Source: ZC4RG25 sp023428365 (GTDB lineage: Bacteria; Pseudomonadota; Alphaproteobacteria; Rhizobiales; Hyphomicrobiaceae). From it: a stretch of 64,000 nt of DNA. Positions 35,444 through 43,300 of this stretch are shown piece after piece. Both the position numbers and the translations under genes were made by a program. Location of the stretch: the NCBI GenBank assembly GCA_050283925.1, contig JBNOAI010000001.1, forward strand, positions 744,001-808,000, read 5' to 3'. Below the pieces are notes generated by a model that did no database searches, was not told the DNA's origin, and saw nothing but the letters and a program-made list of their open reading frames with translations. How positions within the stretch are numbered: position 1 is the first letter of the stretch; every line of letters starts with the position of its first letter.

Positions 35444-35919
35444 CAGCAGGACGGAAAGCGCTCCTGACTGACGCGCTGCGCCTGTTCCGCGCGCTTTTGC
35501 GCATCGATATCGCGCACGACGCCAATGATGCGAGGTGGCTGCCCGGGTTGTCCCGGCGCAATACGGCTGACATCGCGGACCCAGCGAACTGCGCCGTCGG
35601 CACGCACAATGCGATATTCCAGATCGTAGGCCTGCGGATCTTCCGGGTTTGTGGCGTGTTGCGCAGCCTGCACGACGTCGCCGCGATCGTCATCGTGGAC
35701 GAGCTGGAGAAACATGTCGCCGTCGACGTTGATCGTTTGGGGCAGGCCGGCGATGTCATACAACTCAGGTGACCAAATCCGGGATTTCGAGCCAGCATCA
35801 AACTCGTAGGTCGCAGCCCCCGTGGCGCGGATGATCAGACTTACCCACTCACTCCCCTCAGGTTGGGGGGCGGATAAGCTGTCATTTGGTTTTCCCGGTT
35901 GTGCACCGGTCGCGACCAT
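35443..35919 (-). CDS. PAS protein, N-terminal part of the split kinase
   Basis: A 158-residue PAS protein: TYEFDAGSKSRIWSPELYDI, LVHDDDRGDVVQAAQHATNP, LEYRIVRADGAVRWVRDVSR and GVVRDIDAQKRAEQ. It ends ERFPSC at a TGA that overlaps the next ATG. In most PAS-PAS-kinases the text continues ERF..LLMSADWYWEQD, so restoring one base near 35450 would fuse both genes. Either a frameshift mutation, a sequencing error, or a true coupled pair with a sensor and kinase on separate chains. GAG-type site is weak for the ATG at 35919. Confidence 0.65.
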   Translation of the reverse strand: MVATGAQPGKPNDSLSAPQPEGSEWVSLIIRATGAATYEFDAGSKSRIWSPELYDIAGLPQTINVDGDMFLQLVHDDDRGDVVQAAQHATNPEDPQAYDLEYRIVRADGAVRWVRDVSRIAPGQPGQPPRIIGVVRDIDAQKRAEQAQRVSQERFPSC

Positions 35920-36049
35920 CGAACTCCTCGCGCGTTGCCAGCGGTCATCCAGTCAACGAGACCACTTAAAGCGAGCAAAAGTGGTGTCAAGTCGCTCGAC
36001 CGTCTAAGCGGTCAGTCGCGATCAACATACAGATCGCACGCCGTTGTGT

Positions 36050-36958
36050 TCAAAAATTATCCCAGGCAGGCGCGTTACCGAAGCGCGCGACGAGAAAATC
36101 GATGAGCAGCCGCGTCTTGGCGGCCAGATAGCGGTTGGGTGCATAAAGTGCGTAGAGTGTAAGGGAGGCCGGGGCGAGGTCGGGCAACAGCACCTGCAAT
36201 CGTCCGGCCCGGATGTCAGGGCCTACGAGAAACGTCGGTAATATCGTAATCCCGATGCCGCACAGTGCTGCACCGCGAAGCACGTCACCGTTGTTCGAGC
36301 ACAGATACGATGTCACGGGCACGACGATGGCTTTTCCACTGGCGTCGCTCAATCGCCAGCGTTGCATCGAGGTGCTGTGTCCGTAGGTCAGGCAGCGATG
36401 CGTCGCGAGATCATCCGGCGTCTCCGGTCGCCCGTGGGTGGAAATGTAATCCGGCGTCGCAACCATCACCAAACGCGCTGGCGCCAGCTTGCGGGCGATC
36501 AGGCTTGAATCGGTCGGGTCGGCAATGCGGATGGTAACGTCCACGCCTTCTTCCAATGGGTCGATGAAGCGATCGTTGAGTGTCAGCTCGACCTTGAGAT
36601 CAGGATAGGCCTTCATGAAATCGCCAATCGCCGATCCAAGGTAGGTGATGCCGAACGACATCGGCGCATTGACCTTGAGCACGCCGCGCGGCTCCTCGTG
36701 CAGCCGCGAGACCTGCAATTCCGTCTCCTCGATCGCGGACAGAATGCCGACGCAGCGCTCGTAGTATGCAAGACCCGCCTCAGTCGGGCTGACACGGCGC
36801 GTGGTGCGGTCGAGCAGCCGAGCGCCAAGAATTTGCTCCAGCTCCATCACGGCTTTGCTCACCGCGGATCGGGTGAGCCCCAAATTGCGGGCAGCTTCAG
36901 CGAAACTTCCGTGCGCAACCACCTTGGAAAAGGCGGTCATGGCTTCGAGTTTGTCCAT
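36050..36958 (-). CDS. LysR family transcriptional regulator, likely for pirin operon
   Basis: A 302-residue LysR: helix-turn-helix MDKLEAMTAFSKVVAHGSFA ... AARNLGLTRSAVSKAVMELE, LDRTTRRVSPTEAGLAYYER, then the substrate-binding domain (RGVLKVNAPMSFGITYLGSA, DVTIRIADPTDSSLIARKLA). This is the class of LysR (CrgA/DmlR-like) common beside quinone-stress operons. It is divergent from the pirin gene across a 123-base gap, which makes autoregulated control of both genes likely. ATG 36958 is used; a longer frame to 37027 has no site. Confidence 0.88.
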   Translation of the reverse strand: MDKLEAMTAFSKVVAHGSFAEAARNLGLTRSAVSKAVMELEQILGARLLDRTTRRVSPTEAGLAYYERCVGILSAIEETELQVSRLHEEPRGVLKVNAPMSFGITYLGSAIGDFMKAYPDLKVELTLNDRFIDPLEEGVDVTIRIADPTDSSLIARKLAPARLVMVATPDYISTHGRPETPDDLATHRCLTYGHSTSMQRWRLSDASGKAIVVPVTSYLCSNNGDVLRGAALCGIGITILPTFLVGPDIRAGRLQVLLPDLAPASLTLYALYAPNRYLAAKTRLLIDFLVARFGNAPAWDNF

Positions 36959-37081
36959 TTGATTGGTTCCAAAATGGATGCAGTATGAACAAAAATGGAT
37001 AGATTGCCTCTTCAATGCGGTCAACATACCTTCGCTTCACAGACGACGTCCGGAGGTTCGGACATACGTTCGGAGGCGAAC
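36959..37081. promoter_or_regulatory. divergent promoter region, LysR gene / pirin operon
   Basis: The 123-base gap holds both promoters. The repeat AAAATGGAT occurs twice (around 36972-36980 and 36993-37001) with spacing of about 21 bases, a candidate LysR site. Confidence 0.45.
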
Positions 37082-37789
37082 ATGACACTGGCACTGAGGA
37101 AATCGGAGGAGCGTGGACGTGCCAACTTCGGTTGGCTGGATAGTCGGCACAGCTTCTCGTTCGGCCATTATTACGATCCCGAGCACATGGGGTTTGGAGC
37201 GCTGCGGGTGATCAATGATGATCGCGTTGCGGCTGGCGGTGGGTTTCCCGCGCATCCCCACAGCGACATGGAGATCATTTCGTACGTCCTGGAAGGCGCG
37301 CTGCAGCACAAGGACAGCATCGGCGGCGGATCTGTCATTCGTCCGGGCGATGTGCAGCGGATGTCAGCCGGGTCGGGGATCCGGCACAGCGAATTCAACG
37401 CCTCGAAAACGGAGCCCGTTCATTTCCTGCAAATCTGGATCGTTCCGGAGAAGGAAGGACTGACGCCGAGCTATGAGGAGAAGTCGTTCAGCGCCGAGGA
37501 AAAGCGGGGAAATCTACGGCTCATCGGTTCGCGGACCGGCCGGGAGAACTCCGTAGTCATCCATCAGGATGTCGACTTGTACGCCACGCTCCTCGGTGAG
37601 GGCGAAGCGGTGCGGCACACGCTGAAACCCGGCCGCGGGGCTTGGGTTCAGGTTGCTAGCGGAACGCTGACTGTCAACGGTGAGCAGCTGGAGGCAGGTG
37701 ACGCCGTGGCTATCGAAACGGCGGGTGAGATCACGCTCGCCGGAACTGAGGACCTGTCCGAGGCTCTGCTGTTCGACTTGGAAATCTGA
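37082..37789 (+). CDS. pirin family protein (YhhW-like quercetinase fold)
   Basis: A 235-residue bicupin. The N-terminal FGHYYDPEHMGFGALRVIND and GGGFPAHPHSDMEIISYVLEG carry the metal histidines (H-P-H-S-D and ...E), MSAGSGIRHSEFNAS supplies His and Glu, and the C-terminal cupin includes VASGTLTVNGEQLEAGDAVA. Bacterial pirins of this type bind Fe or Ni and can oxygenate flavonols or sense redox state. GGAGG lies five bases before ATG 37082. First gene of a three-gene operon with the hydrolase and wrbA. Confidence 0.9.
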   Translation: MTLALRKSEERGRANFGWLDSRHSFSFGHYYDPEHMGFGALRVINDDRVAAGGGFPAHPHSDMEIISYVLEGALQHKDSIGGGSVIRPGDVQRMSAGSGIRHSEFNASKTEPVHFLQIWIVPEKEGLTPSYEEKSFSAEEKRGNLRLIGSRTGRENSVVIHQDVDLYATLLGEGEAVRHTLKPGRGAWVQVASGTLTVNGEQLEAGDAVAIETAGEITLAGTEDLSEALLFDLEI

Positions 37790-37836
37790 ACGATCAATTT
37801 TCAAACCCATCAATTCCACACAGGACGAGCACAACA

Positions 37837-38511
37837 ATGACCAATCATCTTCTGACACCGCACAACAGTCAGCTCATCATCATCGACCAGCAGCCGCAAA
37901 TGGCCTTCGGCGTGCAATCGATCGATCGGCAGACCTTGAAGAACAACGTCGTGGCGCTCGCCAAGTCGGCGCGCATCTTCAATGTCCCGACCACGATCAC
38001 CACCGTCGAGACCGAAAGCTTCTCCGGTCACACCTACCCCGAGCTGCTGGCGGTGTTTCCTGACAATAAGATCCTGGAGCGCACGTCGATGAACTCCTGG
38101 GACGACCAGAACGTTCGCGATGCGCTCGCCAGCAACGGCCGTAAGAAGGTGGTCGTGTCCGGCCTTTGGACAGAGGTCTGCAACCTGATGTTCGCCCTCG
38201 ATGCGATGCGCGAGGGGCAATACGAGATCTACATGGTGGCCGATGCGTCGGGCGGCACGTCGGTCGAGGCCCATAAGTATGCGATGGACCGCATGGTGCA
38301 GGCGGGCGTCGTGCCGGTCACGTGGCAGCAGGTATTGCTCGAATGGCAGCGCGATTGGGCGCGCAGGGACACCTATGACGCCACCATCGGCCTCGTTCAG
38401 GAGCACTCGGGCGCATACGGCATGGGTGTCGATTACGCCTATACGCTCGTCCACAAGGCGCCGGTGCGCGTCAAACACGGACAGCGGATTGGCCCAAATC
38501 CAGCGAAATAA
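37837..38511 (+). CDS. isochorismatase-like hydrolase (YcaC-like)
   Basis: A 224-residue cysteine hydrolase. Asp17 (LIIIDQQPQM) and nucleophile Cys115 (VVSGLWTEVCNLMFALDAM) are the two sure members of the triad; the basic residue appears to be Arg82 (LERTSMNSWDD), though this alignment is by eye. A conserved cis-peptide region is near SGLWTEVC. Substrate unknown; YcaC-type enzymes are metal-free hydrolases of uncertain role. Positioned 47 bases after the pirin gene and 24 before wrbA, all on one strand, so one operon. Confidence 0.85.
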   Translation: MTNHLLTPHNSQLIIIDQQPQMAFGVQSIDRQTLKNNVVALAKSARIFNVPTTITTVETESFSGHTYPELLAVFPDNKILERTSMNSWDDQNVRDALASNGRKKVVVSGLWTEVCNLMFALDAMREGQYEIYMVADASGGTSVEAHKYAMDRMVQAGVVPVTWQQVLLEWQRDWARRDTYDATIGLVQEHSGAYGMGVDYAYTLVHKAPVRVKHGQRIGPNPAK

Positions 38512-38535
38512 TCGCCTGAAAAAAAGGAGATGATC

Positions 38536-39138
38536 ATGACGCGCGTTCTCGTTCTCTATTATTCCAGCTACGGCCATATCGAGAAGATGGCTGGGGCTGT
38601 CGCAGAAGGCGTCCGTGAAGGCGGCGCCGAAGCTGTCATCAAGAGAGTACCGGAGCTGGTTCCTGAGGACATCGCTCGCAAGTATGGCTTCAAGCTCGAT
38701 CAGACGGCACCGATCGCGACGGTTGATGAACTGCCGGACTACGACGCTATCATCATCGGCGTACCAACGCGGTTCGGGAATATGCCTGCCCAGATGAAGA
38801 ACTTCCTCGATCAGACCGGTGGCCTGTGGGCGCAGGGAAAGCTGATCGGTAAGGTCGGCAGCGTGTTTACGTCGTCCGCGACGCAGCACGGCGGGCAGGA
38901 AAGCACGATCCTGTCGACACACACGGTCCTGCTGCATCAGGGGTTCGTGATCGTCGGTCTGCCGTATTCTTTCCAGGGGCAGATGGGCGTGAAGGACGTG
39001 ACGGGTGGATCGCCGTATGGTGCCAGCACGATTGCCGATGGCGATGGGTCGCGGCAGCCGTCAGAGAACGAATTGGCGGGCGCTCGCTTTCAGGGTGCGC
39101 ACGTGGCGCGCATCGCGGCCAAGCTGTCGACCAAGTAA
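38536..39138 (+). CDS. wrbA: NAD(P)H:quinone oxidoreductase, WrbA type
   Basis: A 200-residue flavodoxin-fold enzyme: LVLYYSSYGHIEKMAGAVAE (FMN phosphate loop), GVPTRFGNMPAQMKNFLDQT (WrbA-specific P-T-R-F-G-N-M), VGSVFTSSATQHGGQEST and YGASTIADGDGSRQPSENEL. It reduces quinones by two electrons, avoiding semiquinone radicals. ATG 38536 is chosen because GGAG (38526-38529) is correctly spaced; the ATG at 38530 overlaps that site. It ends the pirin operon. Confidence 0.95.
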   Translation: MTRVLVLYYSSYGHIEKMAGAVAEGVREGGAEAVIKRVPELVPEDIARKYGFKLDQTAPIATVDELPDYDAIIIGVPTRFGNMPAQMKNFLDQTGGLWAQGKLIGKVGSVFTSSATQHGGQESTILSTHTVLLHQGFVIVGLPYSFQGQMGVKDVTGGSPYGASTIADGDGSRQPSENELAGARFQGAHVARIAAKLSTK

Positions 39139-39165
39139 CGTGGCTCCTTAGGCAAAAATGCACAA

Positions 39166-39201
39166 GAAAACGGCCCTTGTCGCTCTCGCGCCAGGGGCCG
39201 T
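39166..39201 (-). terminator. terminator for the DUF1127 gene
   Basis: Stem ACGGCCCTTG (39170-39179) with CAGGGGCCGT (39192-39201), one mismatch. On the minus strand it is followed by TTTTCTTG, a U-rich run. Faces the end of wrbA and may act for both. Confidence 0.65.
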
Positions 39202-39270
39202 ACTCGGTACGCTACCTGTTTGAATTACTGATCGTCGTCGTTTTGGTTTCACGCCTGTCTCCGCGAACCG

Positions 39271-39501
39271 TCAGCGATTGCCAGGTACGTGCCAAAATGG
39301 GCGGCTTGCCTCGCGATAGGCATCTGCGCGGCTCAGACCGATGTCTTTCAGGGTGTGCTCGCTCAGCCCCATCAATTCCTGGCGCTCGCAGTAGATCCTG
39401 TATGCGGTCGGCAACTGGCGCACGGCCCGCAGCAGCTGGCCCAGACGTGTCTCCGACGATCTACTTTCGAGAGGTGAAGTGGATTGAATGGTGGTCATCA
39501 T
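39271..39501 (-). CDS. DUF1127 small protein
   Basis: A 76-residue protein with the YjiS/DUF1127 core RIYCERQELMGLSEHTLKDIGLSRADAYR (trimmed here as LMGLSEHTLKDIGLSRADAY), in which L-x-D-I-G-L is invariant. Arg-rich DUF1127 proteins in alphaproteobacteria take part in RNA turnover or phosphate/carbon responses. Start 39501 has GGAG seven bases upstream; an in-frame extension to 39576 lacks a site. It diverges from a LysR gene across a 162-base gap. Confidence 0.85.
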   Translation of the reverse strand: MMTTIQSTSPLESRSSETRLGQLLRAVRQLPTAYRIYCERQELMGLSEHTLKDIGLSRADAYREASRPFWHVPGNR

Positions 39502-39663
39502 CTCAATGCTCCGGCTTTTTTCTGTCGGGCCGCGAAGCGCGATCCGCAGCCGACCGATTAAAGCAGGTGGCGTCATAATGAAAACGAATGATTTTTATGT
39601 TGAACATGAGGATCTGTTATGGCATGTCTCTAACGCGTCGAGGCTTTGAAGCCGAGGTTTGCA

Positions 39664-40611
39664 ATGACTAGGGATATCGATATCGCCCTGCTGCGCGCGT
39701 TCCTTGCCGTCGTCGAAACTGGCGGAGTTACGAATGCCGCGCGCATCTTGAACCGCACACAGGCTGCGGTGAGCCTGCAGATCAAGCGCCTGGAAGAATT
39801 GTTCGGGACCGAACTGTTTCAGCGCGAACACAAGCGGTTTTCGCTCGCGCCAGCAGGCGAACGCTTGCTCGGTCACGCCCAGCGGTTGGTCGCCCTGAAC
39901 GATGCGACCTGGGGGGCGATGACGACGCCTCACTTCCAGGGTGAAGTCCGGTTGGGTGTTCCCTATGACATCGTCACGAGCCTAATCCCGCCGGTTCTGC
40001 AGCGGTTCAACCAATCGTGGCCGCGCATCAATGTTTCGCTCGTTTGCAAGTCGTCCACCGAGCTGATGGAGGACTTGGTCGAGCATAGGATCGATCTGGC
40101 GTTGACCACCGAGATCGACACGGGTTCTGGAGGCGAAGTGCTGCTGACGGATCGGCTGGTGTGGGTCGGCGGCCCAGCCACGGATACGCATTTGCAGCGA
40201 CCGTTGCCGGTTTCGCTGGGCTCCAATCGTTGCCGGTTCCGTCCAGAGGTCATCAAAGCGCTACGCGCTGCGCAGATCGATTGGCGCGCCGTCAGCCTCG
40301 ATTGCAACATGGAGCCGGTCTACGCCACGTTGAAAGCAGGATTGGCGATTGCCCCGTTGCTGCGGACATCGGTGCCCGATTACTTGATGATTTTGGGGGC
40401 GGAGGCGGGATTGCCGCCGTTGCCGGATTTCGTCGTGAATATGTACCTACCCGCGAATGCTAGCGAGGTGACGGTCGAACTGGCGCGGCATATGCGGCAA
40501 TCGTTCGAGACACGTTTCGGGGCCAGCCGTCCGGCGGTGCCGACACGGCGCAACGCGCGGGACCTCGATGTCGTACCGCAGCAGCGGCCGACACGGCCCG
40601 CGGCGGCCTAG
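39664..40611 (+). CDS. LysR family transcriptional regulator (second)
   Basis: A protein of about 315 residues: helix-turn-helix IALLRAFLAVVETGGVTNAA ... ILNRTQAAVSLQIKRLEELF, then EVRLGVPYDIVTSLIPPVLQ and VGGPATDTHLQRPLPVSLG of the effector domain. It resembles regulators of the multidrug/nodulation-like group (NodD/Hdf type) in the N-terminal region. GAGG lies before ATG 39664; an upstream TTG 39646 is possible. Followed after 21 bases by an SDR gene, which may be its target along with the divergent DUF1127 gene. Confidence 0.87.
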   Translation: MTRDIDIALLRAFLAVVETGGVTNAARILNRTQAAVSLQIKRLEELFGTELFQREHKRFSLAPAGERLLGHAQRLVALNDATWGAMTTPHFQGEVRLGVPYDIVTSLIPPVLQRFNQSWPRINVSLVCKSSTELMEDLVEHRIDLALTTEIDTGSGGEVLLTDRLVWVGGPATDTHLQRPLPVSLGSNRCRFRPEVIKALRAAQIDWRAVSLDCNMEPVYATLKAGLAIAPLLRTSVPDYLMILGAEAGLPPLPDFVVNMYLPANASEVTVELARHMRQSFETRFGASRPAVPTRRNARDLDVVPQQRPTRPAAA

Positions 40612-40632
40612 TTATCATCACATGGATGCGGG

Positions 40633-41646
40633 ATGACGAAAGATCTTTCTTCCTCAGCCCGCACCAACCCGGTGCGAGCTGATCGCGGACCAGGGGGCGG
40701 CGTTGAAGAGCGTCGTGCGCCGGGGGCTTCCCCGCGTCAGAGCATTTCCAATCGCTGGCCGGGCGCTTTCGGGCGTTTGATCGACCCCTGGTTGCGTCGT
40801 CGCTGGCAGGCTGATCCTGAGGCCGCGCAGAAATGGTCAGCACTGCGTCCCGCCGCCGTCGTCACGGGGGCATCCGAAGGCATCGGACTTGAGATTGCGC
40901 GCCGGTTTGCCGATCGAGGGCTCACAGTCGTTCTTGTGGCCCGCCGAGCCGGTGAGCTGGAAGCCGCTGTCGCGTCCATCAATTCGGCATCTGGCGGCGA
41001 TTCCGTTGCGGTGCCAATGGATATTACATCAGCCAGTGCCGCCGAGGCTTTGGAGGATGAGCTGCTTCGGCACGGGCTTTATGCCGACATTCTCGTCAAT
41101 AACGCCGGCATGGGGCTGGGCGGCGAATTTGCCAGCCACGAGCCCGCCCGCATCGCAGCTCTGATCAGCCTGAACGTACGGGCGATGACCTTACTGATGC
41201 ATCACTTTCTACCGGCGATGCGCGCACGCGGACGTGGTGGCGTCCTCAACGTAGCCTCGCTCGGCGCGTTTGCGCCTGGCCCCTATCAGGCCGCTTATTA
41301 TGCGAGCAAAGCCTACGTTCTTTCGCTGACGGAGGCTGTGGCGTGGGAATGTCGTGGCGAAGGCGTGCGCATCGCAGCCTTTGCACCCGGGCCGGTGCGT
41401 ACGCGTTTTCACGCGAAGATGAATGCCGAAAATTCAGCCTACCGCTGGGTATTGCCTGCTCCCAGCCCATCGGCTGCTGCGGGTTCTGCCGTGCGTTGGT
41501 TCGCCTGGGGACGGACGGTTATTACGCCCGGATTCATCGGACCGTTGATGGCCGTTGCGATGCGCTTGACCCCGCATCCAATTTTGGTACCGATTGTTGC
41601 GTGGCTCTTGAAGCCGAGGGATAACGGAGCAGATGCTGGACACTAG
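40633..41646 (+). CDS. SDR family oxidoreductase with long N-terminal extension
   Basis: A 337-residue classical SDR. The cofactor site TGASEGIGLEIARRFADRG starts only near residue 77; before it is a Pro/Arg-rich stretch of unknown role. LVNNAGMGLGGEFA, the Ser in NVASLGAFAPG, and YYASKAYVLS (Tyr and Lys) complete the triad, and EGVRIAAFAPGPVRTRFH is typical. Co-transcribed with the following amidotransferase gene: the stop overlaps its start by 14 bases. Substrate unknown. Confidence 0.87.
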   Translation: MTKDLSSSARTNPVRADRGPGGGVEERRAPGASPRQSISNRWPGAFGRLIDPWLRRRWQADPEAAQKWSALRPAAVVTGASEGIGLEIARRFADRGLTVVLVARRAGELEAAVASINSASGGDSVAVPMDITSASAAEALEDELLRHGLYADILVNNAGMGLGGEFASHEPARIAALISLNVRAMTLLMHHFLPAMRARGRGGVLNVASLGAFAPGPYQAAYYASKAYVLSLTEAVAWECRGEGVRIAAFAPGPVRTRFHAKMNAENSAYRWVLPAPSPSAAAGSAVRWFAWGRTVITPGFIGPLMAVAMRLTPHPILVPIVAWLLKPRDNGADAGH

Positions 41647-42436
41647 GTCAGCGGACGCAGCGAGCGACTCAGCGTCCGTGGATGTGATCGCAAGGCCACC
41701 AGTCTCGCATGCCAGCAGGTGCGTGATCGTCATCCTGCATCAGGAACACTCCAATCCCGGACACATCGGAAACTGGCTCAGAACCAATGGCTACCGGCTC
41801 GATATCCGTCGGCCGCGTTTTGGTGATCCGTTGCCCGAGACGCTCGAGCATCATGCCGGCGCCGTAATTTTCGGCGGTCCGATGAGCGCCAATGACACCG
41901 ACGAGTTCATCAAGATCGAGACTGATTGGATTGAAGTCGCTCTGCGAGAAAAGAAGCCGTTTCTCGGCGTTTGCCTCGGAGCGCAGATGCTGGCCCGGCA
42001 GTTGGGTGCGCGTGTCTATGAGCATCCTGAGAAGCATGTCGAGATCGGATATCACGCAATTCACCCGACCTCGCATGGCCTTGAGTTCGGCGATTGGCCG
42101 TCGCGGGTCTACCAGTGGCATCGTGAGGGCTTTGATTTACCCGATGGCGCACGGCAATTGGTGACGTCACAAAGTGACTTTGCGAACCAGGCGATGGTTT
42201 ATGGCGATGCGGCTGTCGGTGTGCAATTTCATCCTGAAATTACCTACGCGATGGTCAATCGATGGAGCGGCGGTCACCCGCAGCGCCTGACTCTTCCTGG
42301 CGCGCAGGATCGTCCTGGCCAGCTTTCTGATCATCTTTTTCACGGGCCCACCGTACGGGGATGGCTCAATGGCTTCATGCCGCGCTGGTTGTCAGGTGGG
42401 GCCGATGACGGTCGGGCGAAAAGTTCGGCTGTCTGA
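41633..42436 (+). CDS. class I glutamine amidotransferase-like protein
   Basis: A 267-residue protein with the GATase core: HAGAVIFGGPMSANDTDEF, the nucleophile elbow LGVCLGAQMLARQLGA (Cys) and VGVQFHPEITYAMV (His, Glu). It acts as a glutaminase domain or a stand-alone GMP-synthase-like protein. The N-terminal 30 residues are polar and overlap the SDR end. The stand-alone form without a synthase partner here points to a gamma-glutamyl or unknown amide target. Confidence 0.88.
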   Translation: MLDTRSADAASDSASVDVIARPPVSHASRCVIVILHQEHSNPGHIGNWLRTNGYRLDIRRPRFGDPLPETLEHHAGAVIFGGPMSANDTDEFIKIETDWIEVALREKKPFLGVCLGAQMLARQLGARVYEHPEKHVEIGYHAIHPTSHGLEFGDWPSRVYQWHREGFDLPDGARQLVTSQSDFANQAMVYGDAAVGVQFHPEITYAMVNRWSGGHPQRLTLPGAQDRPGQLSDHLFHGPTVRGWLNGFMPRWLSGGADDGRAKSSAV

Positions 42437-42634
42437 AACAGCCTGCTGCTTTTGAGGCGCTAGCCTGTCAAATCGCGGCCAACGTGCGATTCATTTGCCA
42501 AGTTGAAAGAAATTGCGATTAAGGTGGCTCCGGCCGGAACCTAGTATTGCGTATCCGGCATTGGCGCGGCGGTGCATCGGGCCGGATTTCGACTCGAAAA
42601 TGTGCCCCGCGCCTTTCAGCTCAACGCCTAATCC

Positions 42635-43192
42635 TTAAACAACCAGCTCCGGCCCTTCGATGCCAAGCGTATCGAGATCAGGAGCGCGGCTGACGGTATC
42701 GTATTTCAGGAAATACTCATCGAGTTGCGGAGGTGCGATCGGGCTGCCCGACAGCATGGCATGCGCCTGTCCGCGATGGTGCACCTGATGCACGAAGAGA
42801 TGAGAGAGCGTATCACCGACGGTTTCGCGATCGATGCCGTCCGGCCCACGATCAATATCGATGATGCGATCGAGTTCATTCGCCGTCAGCCGATCACAAA
42901 AACCGATGAGCCGTTGGTCGATGGCAATCTGGGCCATCCGTACGACCGGGAAGTCGGTTCGCGGCTTCCAAGTCTCAAGTTGGGCATATCCCAGCCGGCC
43001 GCCTTCCAGAGCATCGAGATAATAGACATCGATCATCAGGATATGGTCGAGCGTGGCTTGAATTGACGGAAAGAAGCCAGTGCGGCCCGCGCGAAAATCA
43101 TCCGGGGCCAACTGGCCGCATGCATCGAGCAGCCGATAATTCGACCAGGCATTGTTCCGCGCCATGCGTCGGAAGTGGGTTGTGAGATCCAT
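42635..43192 (-). CDS. DinB family protein
   Basis: A 185-residue four-helix DinB protein. The metal-binding triad appears as His50 (ATLDHILM), His135 and His139 in SHLFVHQVHHRGQAHAML, the standard HxxxH...RGQ pattern. DinB proteins are putative metal hydrolases or thiol transferases; bacillithiol or glutathione links are family knowledge and not tested. Start 43192 is chosen for the canonical MDLTTHFRRMARNN. It is convergent with the amidotransferase gene. Confidence 0.88.
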   Translation of the reverse strand: MDLTTHFRRMARNNAWSNYRLLDACGQLAPDDFRAGRTGFFPSIQATLDHILMIDVYYLDALEGGRLGYAQLETWKPRTDFPVVRMAQIAIDQRLIGFCDRLTANELDRIIDIDRGPDGIDRETVGDTLSHLFVHQVHHRGQAHAMLSGSPIAPPQLDEYFLKYDTVSRAPDLDTLGIEGPELVV

Positions 43193-43300
43193 GGGCGTTC
43201 GCCTCTCTATCGCCAGCCGCCCGACGTTTCTCATTCTGGCAAGCCGCAACAACGGTTTCTATAGTGATCCCGCGAATCGAGCTGCATTCAGAGGTCGATC

